From: Heliopora coerulea | Lineage: Eukaryota > Cnidaria > Anthozoa > Scleralcyonacea > Helioporidae | Direction of reading: 5' to 3' | DNA: 64,000 nt | Assembly: GCA_030142905.1 (NCBI GenBank) | Contig: JASJOG010000144.1 | Coordinates: forward strand, 434,001 to 498,000 | Part shown: positions 21,324-34,299 of the stretch, in pieces | Numbering within the stretch: position 1 is the first letter of the stretch | How the letters are laid out: each line of letters opens with the position of its first letter | Program-made: the position numbers and the translations under genes | The notes under the pieces: model-generated | Databases searched by the model: none | Told to the model about the DNA's origin: nothing | What the model saw: only the letters and a program-made list of their open reading frames with translations

Positions 21324-22743
21324 GTCACTAAAGTGGAGGCGAATAAGTGCTTTTAATTCGTATTTAGGCGCGATTAACATGCTTTTTTATCATTGGATAA
21401 CAATGAGGCCAATGAGGAGTTCACAGCAGCCGAATTGTTGAGTTGGCCAATCGCTTTACTGCTTTAGCTCTCTTGGGAGTTCAAGCGGTTTCACCACGAG
21501 GAGTACTTGGTTTAGTTTGCCTCAAAGAGAGAAGGCAAGATGGCAATTAAAGATGGCTATGCAAAGACTCATTAATGTTTGGGAATTTTAGGCCCGGAAC
21601 GTTCACTGAACAAGTTCAAAATCGTTGAAAAACGAAAGATTTCAAGGTAAAGGACCTATTGTCCTTCACTCACTTCGCAGTGGGCAAAAGCAAAATTATC
21701 CAGCCGATAATCAGCGCGTTTGCCACCCTGCACGTGCTTGACATAGTGCACAGCTTTGGTGAAATGAGTTACTGAACAATAACCTTTTTCGTTCTGTTAC
21801 AGGTTTCGTTGGTCAGTTCTCGTCCACCGCCTACATAAAATCAGTACAAACTTTTAGACCTTGGAGAATTTCTTTGATCCCTATCAACAAAGTAAGTTTG
21901 TGTTATTGCATTCAGCAGAGTTCCTTTGAAGTGTAATGGTACACGTACCGTTGGTATTTTACAATAGGTATTGACGTTTATTTCTCCCCTACTTGATAAA
22001 ATTCATTAAAGCCAGTGATCGACGATATAATATCGCTTTGAACTGGTGGGCATCATGGTGGTACATGCATTTGATGTAAAGCGGCTACACAATCCAACAT
22101 TTTTTGCACCTTATCTTTTGCAAGAAAAACATTCGTCCAACCAACATTGTTAGATAAACAAGTGATGGCTAGTGTTGTTCAACATTTGAACATTTGTCTG
22201 GGTCTTCATCTGGACCTTAATTTTTATTAAACATTGCATGTACATTTTGGCAAATTTATTAGTAAATTATGATTGATACCAAGTTTAACCTGAAGATAAC
22301 AGTACATTAGACTCCAAAGGCTGGAACTGTATCTCCATACACCTGGCCTCATGGCTGAAAGAAGCCAAAATGGGGGGCAGTCATGTACAGTAAATCCAAA
22401 ACACAAGTATATTTCTTTTCATGTGAGTCTATTAGGCTCATGGAAAAAAAATTGTATTAAACCACTGTTTTTCTTGGGCAGTTAATTCTGAAAAATATCC
22501 AGTCTTACAGGCATTGTCCTTTACTTTCCTGAGAATAAAGAGAAAACTTTCAAAGAAAAGCCAAACTTTTGGTTAACTAAGTTTCTGGTAATAGGTCTTG
22601 TTTTATCACATAGGGGACTGGGGTGACCAGCATGTTGACTTTGATGTCAGCCTTGATGCTGGCATCAAAAGCCAGTTTATAGGTATTGTTTCAGTAATTT
22701 TAGAGTTTAATGTTATTGTAACAGTGTAGGAAGAATTTGTCAT

Positions 22744-22766
22744 GGGGGAAGGGAGGGGGGGGGGGA
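22744..22766 (+). repeat. G-rich tract
   Basis: Runs of five, three and twelve G are separated by AA or A. The tract could form a G-quadruplex. It is a simple-sequence feature with no linked gene. Confidence 0.4.
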
Positions 22767-23201
22767 GAGCCTACCATGATCAGTAAACAGCAGACTGCAA
22801 TATAAGGGTGAAAGCTAGTACATTGAAACTGCAGTGACCTGCAGGGTTTGAATTAGTAGTTTGCAACGCACAGTTTGCAAATGCAATTTACATTTTGTAA
22901 AAGCACAATCAGGTAACTTGCAAATGGATGTTTTCTTAATGTGCATCTTGTCCGTTAATTGTCTTCAACTGCCTGCTAAGTTTGTTCAACATTAAACAAT
23001 TAACTTCAGCAATTCCGCAAATCCCTACTGACATTCTTACAGCCTGCACTTTTTCTTTTTCATATTATCTGGTTTGAAATTGAGACCGTGAGATCTGTTA
23101 GACATGACTGAAATTGACACTGTGATATCAGTTAGACATGATTAGCTAAAGGTGTATTTCATGTCATCAAACTTAGAACTTCAGAAGTGGGCATGCAAAA
23201 C

Positions 23202-24214
23202 TCTGATCTTTGTGAATAGTTTTTTTTTCGCAACCAGGTGAACTATTAGTCATATTTATAGGTAGTGCTACTCTGGTTTGGTGGCCAGTGAAAGGTACAT
23301 GCAAGTTGCTAGAAAACATTCCTTAATTGAAGACTAAAATAGAGTCACCAGGTATTTCCCCTAGATTTAGGGGTCACCGCATATCTCCCTGATAAATAAA
23401 AATTAAAACAAGGTCACTGGGTATCTCCCTTGAAATAAGGGTCACCAGATATCTCTCCAAGAGTACTGCTAGAACATGGTAATGACCAAGATAAGACCAT
23501 AAACTAAGACTATGAGACTAAAACAGGGTCACTGGATATCTCCCCAAGAAAGATATGGGGTCACCGGGTATCTCCCTGAGAATTAATACTAAATGAGGTC
23601 ACCGGGTATCTCCCCTTATATAAGAGGTAACTGGGTATCTTCCCAGAAATATAAAGAAGGAAGGAAGAACAGTATAAAGTGAACTGAGAAAGAAAAGGAA
23701 AAAGCAAGTAATGTTTTCGAACAGCTAGAAGAATCTTTTTGTCTGGAAGTATTGACTAATCTCATAGTCAATACTTCCAGACAAAAAGATTCTTCTAGCT
23801 GTTCGAAAACATTACTTGCTTTTTCCTTTTCTTTCTTGGTTGGCTTTATACTGTTCTTCCTTCCTTCTTTATATTTCTGGGGAGATACCTGGTGACCTCT
23901 TATATAAGGGGAGATACCCGGTGACCTCATTTAGTATTAATTTCTCAGGGAGATACCCGGTGACCCCATATCTTTCTTGGGGAGATATCTGGTGACCCTG
24001 TTTTAGTCTCATAGTCTTAGTTTATGGTCTTATCTCGGTCATTACTGTGTTCTAGCAGTAATCTTGGAGAGATATCTGGTGAACCCTAAATCTAGGGGGA
24101 AATATCTGGTGACTCTATTTTAGTCTTCAATTAAGGAATGTTTTCTAGCAACTTGCATGTACCTTTCGCTGGCCACCAAACCAGAGCAGCACTACCTATA
24201 AATCTGATCTTTGT
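23202..24214. mobile_element. Foldback insertion A: arms of about 440-505 bp, 12-bp target duplication
   Basis: TCTGATCTTTGT flanks the block (23202-23213, 24203-24214). A 41-nt unpaired tail (23214-23254) is followed by a left arm to 23758, a 6-nt loop (ATCTCA), and a right arm 23765-24202 that abuts the right direct repeat. The arms are very similar. The inner part around GTTTTCGAACAGCTAGAAG looks almost perfect, and the left arm has about 66 extra bp. Both arms hold degenerate tandem copies of GGTCACCGGGTATCTCCCC. Transcripts would form a long dsRNA hairpin. The open frame across the right arm is an artefact. Confidence 0.85.
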
Positions 24215-24464
24215 TTTTACCATTTTGACATTCATTCATGTTCTTTCAAATTAAGAGTGAACTCTGTCAAGTACATAGAAGGCTGACTGCTTTTGAAAGC
24301 AACATTTACAAGTGCCATTGAAAGATAAATATGCTTAAATGTAAATGAAGAATTTTGCGAATGCACTTTGGATTTCTAATTCAAACCCTGATCTGTGTTA
24401 GCTTTTGTAACCCATTCTGAAGGGAAAATGTCATCTGACAAATAATTAGTGTATCAATCTAATA

Positions 24465-24977
24465 TACTGTAAAATTCTAGTTATAAGCCCTGGGCTTATA
24501 CAATTTTGTAAGGGGTTTTGGGTGAGTATATATTGGGGGGGCTTATAGTCAGGAGGGGCTTATATTCAGGAGGGCTTATAAGCAGAATATAAAAAACCAT
24601 TTCAAAACAAGCTGATAATGTAATAGCAAGAACAGATGGTCTGTTGTACATCAGCTTTTAGATTGTTGTACACTGAAAACTATGGCCAAACATTAAATGG
24701 TTTCTTTGACAGTATTTGATGAGATAGTAAAAAATCATTGTTCCATATTCTACTTGTTCTGTGAAAGTGATTTTATAAAGGCAACTATGATTAAAGCAAG
24801 AAGGCAAAGAGGGGGTAGGGGCTTCTGAGTGGGGGTACTTATAAAGGAATACCTTTTTTTTTGGTGTTCACATATAGGTGGGCCTATAAGCAGGGGGGCT
24901 TATAACCAGGATAAATTTTTTGTTTACAAATAGATAGCCCTATAAGTGGTTGGGCTTATAACCAGGATTTTATAGTA
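24465..24977. mobile_element. MITE, about 513 bp, with repeated CTTATAA..CAGG motifs
   Basis: TACTGTAAAATTCTAGTTAT begins the left end; the right end is its diverged reverse complement (ATAACCAGGATTTTATAGTA). GGCTTATA with GCAGG or TCAGG recurs at least six times inside. A TA target duplication is possible. There is no coding capacity. Confidence 0.65.
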
Positions 24978-27396
24978 TTTGCAAATTTATATATTAATAA
25001 TAACCAAGATTTAATATAATGCTGCTTCTGATTGTGTGTTATTTGTTCTCCGTTCTTGATGAAGCACAGGAAAAAAACATGGGCAAACATTTTTAAAAAT
25101 TTTTTTTTTAACTTATACAGTATAAGGAGAAAGTAATATTTAATTGGTGAAATACAGCTTACTTTTTGTTATTTTGTGTCTGACTCTATTTTATAAAATA
25201 AATAGTTCATGATTTGGCATCCTCCATTTAGTTTTGAATGCATGTGGGAAATTTGGGATGGCATTTAAAAATCTAGATTTGTTCTGAACTGTCACCCCAG
25301 TGGATTGCACCAAATCATGGGCCATTTCTGTAATGCAACATAGAAGTTGAGGGATAAGGTGCTATATATTGGTTCTAAATCAAGGCTTGAATTAATAGAA
25401 AAATCTTACATGCACAGCATGTGCTTAATTTTTTTAACTACCTGCACCACCAATTATTTATGTGCACAGACATGTACTAAAAAATTCTTGAAACACAATT
25501 TCACTTCTTTTCAATAATGATTTGGTTACTCTGAAGCTAAGGTAATGATGCTGATTATGAAGTGCAGCCCATGCAGTCACTGTGAAAATTTCTACATGCA
25601 TGCAGAGCATGTAAGTGACAAAAGTTATGTGCACATCTTGAATTTTACATGCATTCGCGCATGTGTGCATATGTGGTATTTCAAGTCTTGTAAATATGCC
25701 AGAACCTAAAAACAATATTTACCTGTCTAAATGAGTAGCACTCTAAAGCTTGTTAGAAATGTTTCTGCTTGTTTAAGTTACCTTTGAAATAATGGTTGTC
25801 AATGTCAGATTCCTGTGACTTCAGCTACTGTACTTATCAGCAGGGATCAATTCTAAAATTTTTAGTCCAGGAACAAAAATGTCTGAGGATATTACCCTGA
25901 ACTTTGGCTATCCTGGGAAATATTTGTTTTACTTAGATCAATTTTTTTACTGTCAAAAGAGTAGGCATCTGACCAAGTCCAGCATAAAATTTGAAAGATA
26001 GCACAGGGGGAGATTAACATTTACTGTACCCTGTGGTGGGAAATCTTGGTTACTGGTAGGTTACTGTTACCCTAGATCAATATTTGAATGATATTGAATA
26101 ATAAAGATCCAATTTCAGTACAGGTTTCTATTTTTAGTTATAATAAACTGTATTACATGGGATTGAGAGATATGTCAGTTAGAATTTCTCGATTCTGACA
26201 CTTTGGCCAATATTGGCTAATACCAGTTGTCAGTTAAAAGATATGGTACATAGTTAATGAAAAGTTTTTCTATAGTGAGACATCTACTGCCTATTGCTGG
26301 GCATGTCTGTGATGTCCACAACCAAATTTGAGTCTTGATCAGTAGTGTCCCAAAACCTGTGTTCTTTAGGGACTGGTTGTACATAGCCCTGATAGCTTAT
26401 CTGGTGTATAAGTCCTGACTGCTTAGTATGGCTGTCCTGAGTTGAGAAAGATGAACTTAAATTTTATGGAATGTGCCTAACTTGTTATTTGGCACTTGAG
26501 GTTTTGGTCTGGTTGTTCAAAGCATGTCTGTGACTAGTCATTTGTGAGGATTTGCTAACAGAATGAGCCATTAAGGGTACATAAAACTGGCCTCTCTGTA
26601 CATCATTGAGGTATTGGAACATTTGTTAACTTGATGTATAGGTGACCCCAGTATATTGGGCATCCTGAGAGTGCAGTATAACTGGAAATAATCAGACTAA
26701 CTGGGCAGATAAACCCATTGATGAGGGGTAATGGTGGACTTAAGAATTTTATTCTGGCTCGTACCAGACAATTTTATTCAGCATACATGTAGTGGGATGT
26801 CCCCGCCTAGTGGGTTAGCTGCTGCTAGGTTGGTTAAACTGTTATAGGCCAAGGGTGCACTTCAGAAATTTATGTTGTCTAGTTAGTAATACCATATACA
26901 AGCCTTTCACTGAGGAAAATGGCAGGCATTCAGAGTGCTGCATGCTTAACCTGGTACAGGCATGTAGTGGCATGTGAAATTTTATTTAGCCTATAATACA
27001 TAAAGAGGTTGGGGTAAATCAAAATGCATCAGCATTCAAACAAGTAAATCATCAAATATCTAGATGAAGAGATTTTTGTATTTATTTAGAAGTCAACAAC
27101 AGCATAGAAAATGGCAAGAAAGGAAGAAAAAATTATATTACTGACTGTATCAAAATGCATTTAAACAAACAAACCATATATAGATAAAAAAACTTTTTAT
27201 ATAAATTCATGAGTCACAACTGCATAGCAAAGCAAGATGTCTTTCCTTTTTACTTAGCTACTTTCCATAGTTACTCAGCTAGTTTAACTCGGCAATTCTG
27301 AGTAACCTTTACCATGTCATGTTTTTTTCACATATTTTGTAAAATCTTTTTTGAATCTGGTAATAAAGCTACTAGCCTTTTTAAAACTTCTTGTTA
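24978..27396. other. Intergenic stretch, no gene recognised
   Basis: AT-rich sequence with an imperfect direct duplication near 27015-27215 (ATCAAAATGCAT, then AAACAA, at about 27018 and 27150). I see no exon series or RNA gene. Confidence 0.35.
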
Positions 27397-27829
27397 GCAA
27401 AAGGACAGTTATAAACTTCAAAAATACAAGAATACTTTTTAAAGACATGGGTTGGCAAGACATATGCCATCTTCAGTTTACAGGGTGATATTTTTAAGGC
27501 TTTGAATAGGAATTAAAGAATGAATAAATTAACTAATTACAGAGACAATATGCTAAGATGATTAATTACTATAACAATATGTTGTGTGATGACTAAAAGA
27601 GGCAGTATCAAACAATAATTATGAACAGAGGAAGGTGTTTGTTTGATTTCCAACTCTTTTAGTCATCACACAATATTATCACTTTAATTAGTTAATTTAT
27701 TCATTCTGTACTTCCTATTTAAAGCTTTACAAACATCACCTTGTAAACTGAAGATGGCATAAGTCTTCATTAAAAACATGTCATTAAAAAGTATTCTCAT
27801 GCTTTTGAAATTGATTACTATCCTTTTCC
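27397..27829. repeat. Foldback B: diverged inverted repeat, about 180-bp arms
   Basis: The left arm 27397-27600 and right arm 27654-27829 are inverted, related copies around GCCATCTTCAGTTTACA, AATTAACTAATT and GTGTGATGACTAAAAGAG. The spacer is about 53 bp. The arms have many differences, so this is older than foldbacks A and C. No direct repeat could be fixed at its edges. Confidence 0.75.
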
Positions 27830-28730
27830 ATGGCAGTTGCATATCCTTCACATTCAAGTGTCTGGTGATCTAAGGCAAAAGTTGTTCAAGAGTTGTCAGA
27901 AAAACATATTGCTTAAAAGATCAACAGTAAAACCTAAATCTTACATCTCCAGTCATTAAACATACCTGATACTTTGCCACAGAGGTTATTCCATTGATAA
28001 ACAAGTGGGCTGCAATTCTTGCCCTACCTTTCACTAGTGAACTTATTCATAAAGTCTTTCTTGTATTTTAGGCAAAGGTTACTCCATATAAAATTTGCCA
28101 TTGTAAACCAGGCAAAGGATGCACTACAGTTTTTACTCCAAAGATGCTCTCCTTACCCCAACTTTTAAATGCCTCTGTGGGTGCAGAATTTCTTTTTTTT
28201 TGTCTTTTGGTATTTTTGATACCGTCGTGAGTACTGTACTGTGAGTACTGATAAATATTTTAATGTTTGGGAAAGAAAACAAGCTGACAAGAACTCATTA
28301 ATTAAAAAAAAAATCAACTCAAATGAGCATGTCATGCTGCTGGCTAATTATAGTTTCACAAGTGTTGATGGAGATGTTGAAACTTGTTTTGGTATATAGA
28401 TGACCCAGAGAAGGTGCAAACAATGCAACAGGAGAGCAATTAGACAACATAGAGGGACAAGTTGTTTCTTCACATACACGATATGAATAATTGTGTTGAA
28501 AATGCTTTTGATTTTCTAGGCATGCAATTAAATGCATGCCTCAAACTTTTCCAGCACGTGTGGAGACAGGCATATGTGATTGCATGCCTCTCGGTGAAAG
28601 GCTTGCATGTATTCAGGAGAGAGGGGTATCTGTATCCTGTCCTGATTCAGTTAAGCAAGTGGTGTGGATTCCCTGGCACATTTTTGGCTGCAGATCCCTT
28701 GCCACAAATATGTTTTTATTTTCATATATA

Positions 28731-28832
28731 TTAACTCATTAAGGCTGGGGCTCATCCCTTTGACAAGTAAAACTGTCTGGTGTTAGCCAGTGTACAATAT
28801 TAAAGTGTCCTGTTGCTCCTTTATTGGTTAAT
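28731..28832. repeat. Short palindromic dispersed repeat
   Basis: It carries GGGGCTCATCCCTTTGACAA and TCTGGTGTTAGCCAG between TTAACTCATTAA and ATTGGTTAAT edges. It belongs to the family listed at 9225. Confidence 0.6.
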
Positions 28833-29480
28833 ATGCTACTAATAAGGTCATTTGTTGTGTGTTGTTTCATGGTGTTGCATGACTCGAAAACCAACCATTA
28901 CTGCCATAGTTTCAAGATGTCACAATTAAGTGGCAATGTACAGTTCCCCTCAGAGTGTTTCCATGTGACAAAGGTTGTCAACCATCATACATGATCAAAT
29001 CTGTTCAGTGCTGTATGAGCAGGTTGGACAGGCATGGCTGATGCTAGAGCAAAGTTTGGTGCAGCAAAAAATTTCAAGGCATGAGTCTTGTACCTGTAAG
29101 GTTACTATATGAATTGCCAGTTAGTTAACATAATTTTATATCTAGAGGTAATAGTGTGAGATATGATTACATTAATAGATGTATCAAATGTTGGTGTGTC
29201 AAGTTGATTGTATGTTAAGAGATGTTTCTTTTCCCTTTATTAGGAAAACCAGATATTGAATTTCTTTAGTGAACCAGGAAGTAAAGATGGACTAATGTTA
29301 AGGTATTGAGAAGTTCTTACATTTACATTTAAAGATTTTAGAATGTATTGATGAGATGTATCTTTTCTCAGTCACCCTTTTTCCAATTTTAGTATAAACT
29401 TTCACTGAAAAAAATTTCATAGTTGCCTCTAGACAGTGTATCACAAATAGATTTTGACTGGATAGAATTCCTTATTTAAT

Positions 29481-29580
29481 GCTTTAACACCCAGGGTTCA
29501 TCCCAGTGATAAGTACAATGGTAAGCTAGTGGCCAGAGTAAAATATCAAAGTGTACCCTTGCCCTTAAATGCATTAATGA
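29481..29580. repeat. Short palindromic dispersed repeat
   Basis: It carries CACCCAGGGTTCATCCCAG, GATAAGTA and GGCCAGAGTAAAATATCAAA, matching the family consensus. Confidence 0.6.
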
Positions 29581-30124
29581 ATTATTCATATAGAAATAAT
29601 CAGGCATGGCAATTCAATTGTCATTTTTTTATCCAGACAAATTAAATTACTTGTCTTCCCTTGAACAATTTTATTCAGGTTACTTGCAAGATACACCATA
29701 TTCTGGCTAATATGAGTCTTACTATATGGTTGCCAATTGCCAATATGGTTGCCAAGCCTTTTTTTCATGACTTCTCTTCAAATGGACTGTTTTGAGTCAT
29801 TCCATTTTGAGTCATTCCATTTTGAATGATATGCATTTACCTACACTACTCAAATATTACAGTAAGTGGACATGATAATGTTATTGATAGAATGCTGAGA
29901 TAAAAGTCATGTACAAACTGGAAATGTAACCTTATCAAGATAGGATATATGCATTTTATTTCATCCTAAACTTTAAATGCACAGTAATGTAATAGTTGAT
30001 ACTACATCATGTTAGAATAATGAAGGGATAAAATATTAATACTGTATGATTTGGAGTGATCACTTATGTATATTTAGCACCTTTTACTGATCATACAACC
30101 CATTAATTTAAACATTCTAAATAC

Positions 30125-31290
30125 TTGTAGTGACCACCCTTTGCCTTGATGACTGCTCCACTGTGTCCAGACTTGAAGCAGGCAAAGTTCTTTGGCACAT
30201 CTTCAGTTTGTTCACATTTAAGGGGGTGCTTCTCAATTTTTCATCAGTTAGAATGAAATGGTGTTTCCATGGCAGCCAAAGTGAATATTATAAAAATAAC
30301 TCAGAGGCATAGTTTGATATTTAACCTTTTACCTGGGAAATTGTTATTTAAAGTCATTCAATTGTGTGTGAGATATTGTGGTGGGGCATTTTTAGTTAGT
30401 GAAATAAAACTTCATGGACAGTGGTTTATTTGGTCTCATATTACAATCCAGGCCTTCCAATTGGGTAAAATATTATTTTAACTTTTAGCTGACAGTCCAT
30501 ACTTTTCATAAAAGTACAGACTTTTCATATATTGGGACTAAAATCTGTTAATTATCGATGGTCAAAGTCTGGTCAATTTTAATGCCAAATAAAGGTGAAG
30601 CACCCCTTTAAGAACTGCAAAAAGCTAGTCTTTGTTTGAGGGTTGGGATCAGACATGGTAAAGTTCTGTTTACAGCCCCTGTCATAGGTTTTTCATTTAA
30701 GATCTGGGAACTGTGTAGGCTAATTAACCATCATCAACTAACTACTTAACTAGTTCAGTGTATTTTTTCCATTGACTTTGTTGTATGTTTTGGGTCATTG
30801 TCCTGCTCAAATAGGATTTGATTTTTACTCCTCCTTACTGCACAAATGATGGCCACATGTGGTGCATTAAAGTTTGCTCATACATATTCTAATGCAAAAA
30901 ACCTATGTGGTAGATATGAGTGACACTTATGAGAGTCAAACACCCCTAAACCAGGATTTTCCCCCCACCTTGCTCAGCAGTGGGTGTCAGGCATTCAGTA
31001 TGAATTTCCTCCCCTGGGCATCTGTAAACATGTCTTGCCACATTCTCCAAATATTTTAAATGGAGATTCATTCATCCAAAGGGCTTTTTCCGACTGTTTT
31101 TTAGTTCAGTTCTTATGCGTATTTATTGTGCTTAGTAAAGGTATTCAAGGGGTAACATTTTGGATTTTCACATTTTTACCTTATTTGCATTATCATGTCC
31201 ATTATGAACAACAGCATTATACTTGCAGTTGTATCAGTGAAAAGTTGTTACAGATTGTGTCCTTAAAAAGATAAAGAACTTTTGATGGCC
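30125..31290 (-). pseudogene. Tc1/mariner transposase remnant
   Basis: Read on the - strand, the pieces appear in the family order: a block ending near GGKILV..GCLTLIS (like the VWGCFS region), then IYHIGFLH. Then FEQDNDPKHTTKS at about 30786-30830, the DNDPKHT motif holding the second catalytic Asp. The C-terminal GHSGAVIKAKGGHYK lies at about 30128-30175. The Trp codon of VWGC is TAG here (30946-30948), and several frameshifts separate the blocks. A stretch near 30200-30650 matches nothing and may be a later insertion. The element is inactive. Terminal repeats were not found. Confidence 0.75.
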
Positions 31291-31857
31291 ACGAAAAGTG
31301 ACCAGAGTTGAGTCCTTCAAAAAGTGAAAATTGGACCAGACTCAAGTTGAGCCAATGACTGAAGTCATTATAGCACTGAAGATAGCAATTGTGAATGGCA
31401 GAGACCAGATCCCATGAACTCTATCAATTCAACGTAACGAAGTTAAAAGTAATTTAACAAGTTGCCTTACTAGCCTCACACTCACAAGAAAATTCCTGTT
31501 AATTATTAATCAAAAATTAAGTATAGCGAGGCTAATTTAAATGCGCATAAAAGAATCTTAAATTGGCCTTAATTTTTGCAAAGATTGAGTAAATTTTGTA
31601 CAGTTGCTTTAATAAATCTTCCTCTGTACAGACATCCCCCTTCGAGTACAATTGCCAAGTGTAATACTTCTATTATTTTACTCCAACTGCAGTCAATTTT
31701 ACTCGTCAAGAGGGTGCTCCAGCAGTCTAAGTCTTAAAATTCAAACTCAGAAGTAGGGCTTAAATGACAAAAATAGGAAATTGCATTGGCTAAATTTCTA
31801 TTGTTTTTACCCTTCGTTTCTTGATATCATTGCATTTAAAGGAAAGAAATCCACAGA

Positions 31858-31945
31858 CGGGCAAGGGTGCTCATTTGAATTCTGTTCTGGCAAACGCCAG
31901 ACGATTTTATCCTGCAAAGTGGGACGTCTGAACATTAAAGGGTTA
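31858..31945. repeat. Short palindromic dispersed repeat, inverted copy
   Basis: GGGCAAGGGTGCTC, AACGCCAGACGATTTTATCC and TTAAAGGGTTAA match the family in reverse orientation. Confidence 0.5.
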
Positions 31946-32746
31946 AGTAAGGAATATAATCTGCAAAAACAATGTCAAGGATGAAGGTCTTTTGGAGGAT
32001 GTTTCACCGTAATAAAAATTTCTTGACTCCAAAGAACGCAAATTGACGCTTAAACGATTAAATAAACCTACAGAATACAACAAAAACTCCTTTTAGGGAC
32101 AGAGCACCCGAGTAACAGAATTTTTCCCAGAATTATCTTATTTCCCAATGTTTGAAATTACAAGAATACCTTTTATAATTGAATACAAATTGTTGCTAAC
32201 AATCATCAAGAACTATAAATTGTTTTGTAGTACAGTATTTCATTGTCTAAGTTTTTTTCTCATTTTATTTCTATAGGTTTTCAACTATAATTCCTGGCAA
32301 ACTAGAATTTTTTTCACCCAAATCAAATCAACTGTATTATTGGGAGGAACCAAGTTGAATTTTTGACACAGGTGAATTTAAGGTTGTATACAAATTTAGC
32401 CTGAGATGAAATATTTTAAATTGTATGTTGGCAAATTTTTATCCCCATCAATAGAAAACTAAACATCAAGACTAAACATTTGGATAATCAATAACAGTTT
32501 TGAGCTAAATTAAAATGTTTAGGCTGAACCAATAACAGTATTTGGTTATGCTGTAATACCAACCGTAAACAATACTGTTTCATTTAGATCTATGTTAGGA
32601 ACGACAGAAAGCTTTTCACGTGTTTAGCAACATGTAAAGAGGATTTTTTTGAGTTGTTATTCCTGAAGTCAAAACTCTGTCGAGTCGTTCCAAGCATTTT
32701 AAAATTTGATTATTGGGTGAGACGGCTACGTAGTATTGTAAAAGAT

Positions 32747-32887
32747 TAACCCTTTCACCCCTGAATTTTTCAGAGAAATTATAAATCAGTCAGTCTTTTC
32801 AAAACCCCGTTGAAAGTCTATTGAAATCTGTTCATGCAACCAATTTGCATAAGTTAAATCGCACCTATATGCGCGGTTGGGGGTTAA
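32747..32887. mobile_element. Small MITE-like element
   Basis: TTAACCCTTTCACCCC at the left and GGGGGTTAAAG at the right form short inverted ends around a 140-bp AT-rich body. The support is only the ends. Confidence 0.3.
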
Positions 32888-33236
32888 AGCCATTTTAACA
32901 GAACAAGTTTGTAATGAGATTGCCATCAATTTATCTGAAAATGTTGTTGCCATAACCCATGACGATTACTGTGTGATGAAAAGATAAAGTATTTTGAAGG
33001 ATCCTGCGACAACATTTGCCCAACATAGTTATACAAGAGGTGAAATAAGATTAATTTAACATTCCATGTTTTTGTCCGACCTTTCAATTAATTTACTAAA
33101 TTTTTAAAATCTGTTTTAATTTTTAACAAGTATATCTTGCAGGCTTGATGACAAGAACATGAATGACACACTTCAAAAGAATGTCTCAGTGGACAAACTA
33201 CATGCAATTATCATGTCAGTTTTTGATTTCACATAA

Positions 33237-34299
33237 TACCCGTGAATACCTGGATTTCATTATTTTCTTACCAAAACCTCATCGAGGCTCTGGCAATGTG
33301 GTTGCAAGGCATTAAATAGCCACCGTTTCATTCAACAAGAAAAACTTTAGTGCATCATGGTCTAAAAGAATATAGTTTAGTTGCCTTGACGTTTTTCAGC
33401 TTCTCAGGCAACTAATATATGAAGTCAATTCTGCTTTTCAAAGGTTTTGAATTGGTGATACAGCATGTTAGTTACTGTATGTGGTAATATCTTTCTTCGT
33501 TTTGCCATAAGTTTCCGGTAATTCTAATATGCGTTGTGGTTAATGTTTTGGCTGCGATTACCCAAGTATGATTGTAAATGCATATTAATGAAGTTTGTAT
33601 ATGGCAGAAACGAAATCCAGTTGTAATCGTCTTTGGTTTAAGTAGCATTTTATCTAAATGATAATCATTGGTAGACGTTGATTTTACTTTGAGGTGGAAT
33701 CGAAATGAGATTAAGACCCTGATCCTTTGGAAAAGATTTACGTTAGTTTGAAATGAAAACTTGTACTGAATAGAAGCCAAATAAGGTAGTTTCTCGACTA
33801 GTCTTGGCCTCTGGGAATAGACTGGGACATTTTGATAAGGGAGGATGGCCGGGTGGACCCCACCCTAGATCTGTTCGCTTACTTCAACCAGCCCCGCAGA
33901 CCGTCTAAACCTTGGTTCACCAGAGTTCAGACTGTCTGCAGCGCAGGCTAGCGTACTTAAGCAGTGAAAGATTGGTATAACTTCATGTATTAATTTGTAA
34001 TGTTGTAACCGTAGTTGTAAAAAGGTAGCAATTGGTCTCCGTGTCTTTTCACTTGTTTTTTATCTGTAGTGATTAGCATTTTTACTGGGGTCGGTTGTTG
34101 AGTCTGGACGTCGTATCCAGTTGATTAGCCCTATGTAGCAGTTATATTCTGGGACGACAGAGAGTGATCGGTGTTACTTATGTTAACAAGAACCAAACAT
34201 GTTATGTGGAGAAATTTCTGTCGACTGAATCGTCCGATATCAGAAGTAATCGATTGGATATCTAAGCTTTGTACGACCGACCCTATGTATATGACTAAA
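33237..34299. other. Intergenic stretch, no gene recognised
   Basis: Scattered short open frames on both strands have no recognisable domain. I saw no repeats. Confidence 0.35.

Larger units (their letters stand above)
20910..23201. other. Intergenic stretch between hAT and first foldback
   Basis: Besides the MITE at 20988-21323 and a G-rich tract, there is one exon-like segment after an acceptor at 21812 (TGTTACAG) with a GTAAGT donor near 21892. No family is recognised. Otherwise nothing supportable. Confidence 0.3.
29244..33236 (+). other. Unidentified exon-like segments on + strand
   Basis: I do not recognise a gene here. Three segments look spliced: 29244-29302 (after TTTATTAG, donor GGTATTG) reads ENQILNFFSEPGSKDGLMLR. 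32277-32358 (after TTCTATAG) joins in phase and reads FSTIIPGKLEFFSPKSNQLY then a stop at 32356. 33143-33236 (after ATCTTGCAG) reads DDKNMNDTLQKNVSVDKLHA to a stop. The first two share phase; the third may be an alternative end. Non-repetitive codon texture and good splice sites support them, but no domain is visible and chance is possible. A Tc1 remnant lies between the first and second. Confidence 0.25.
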
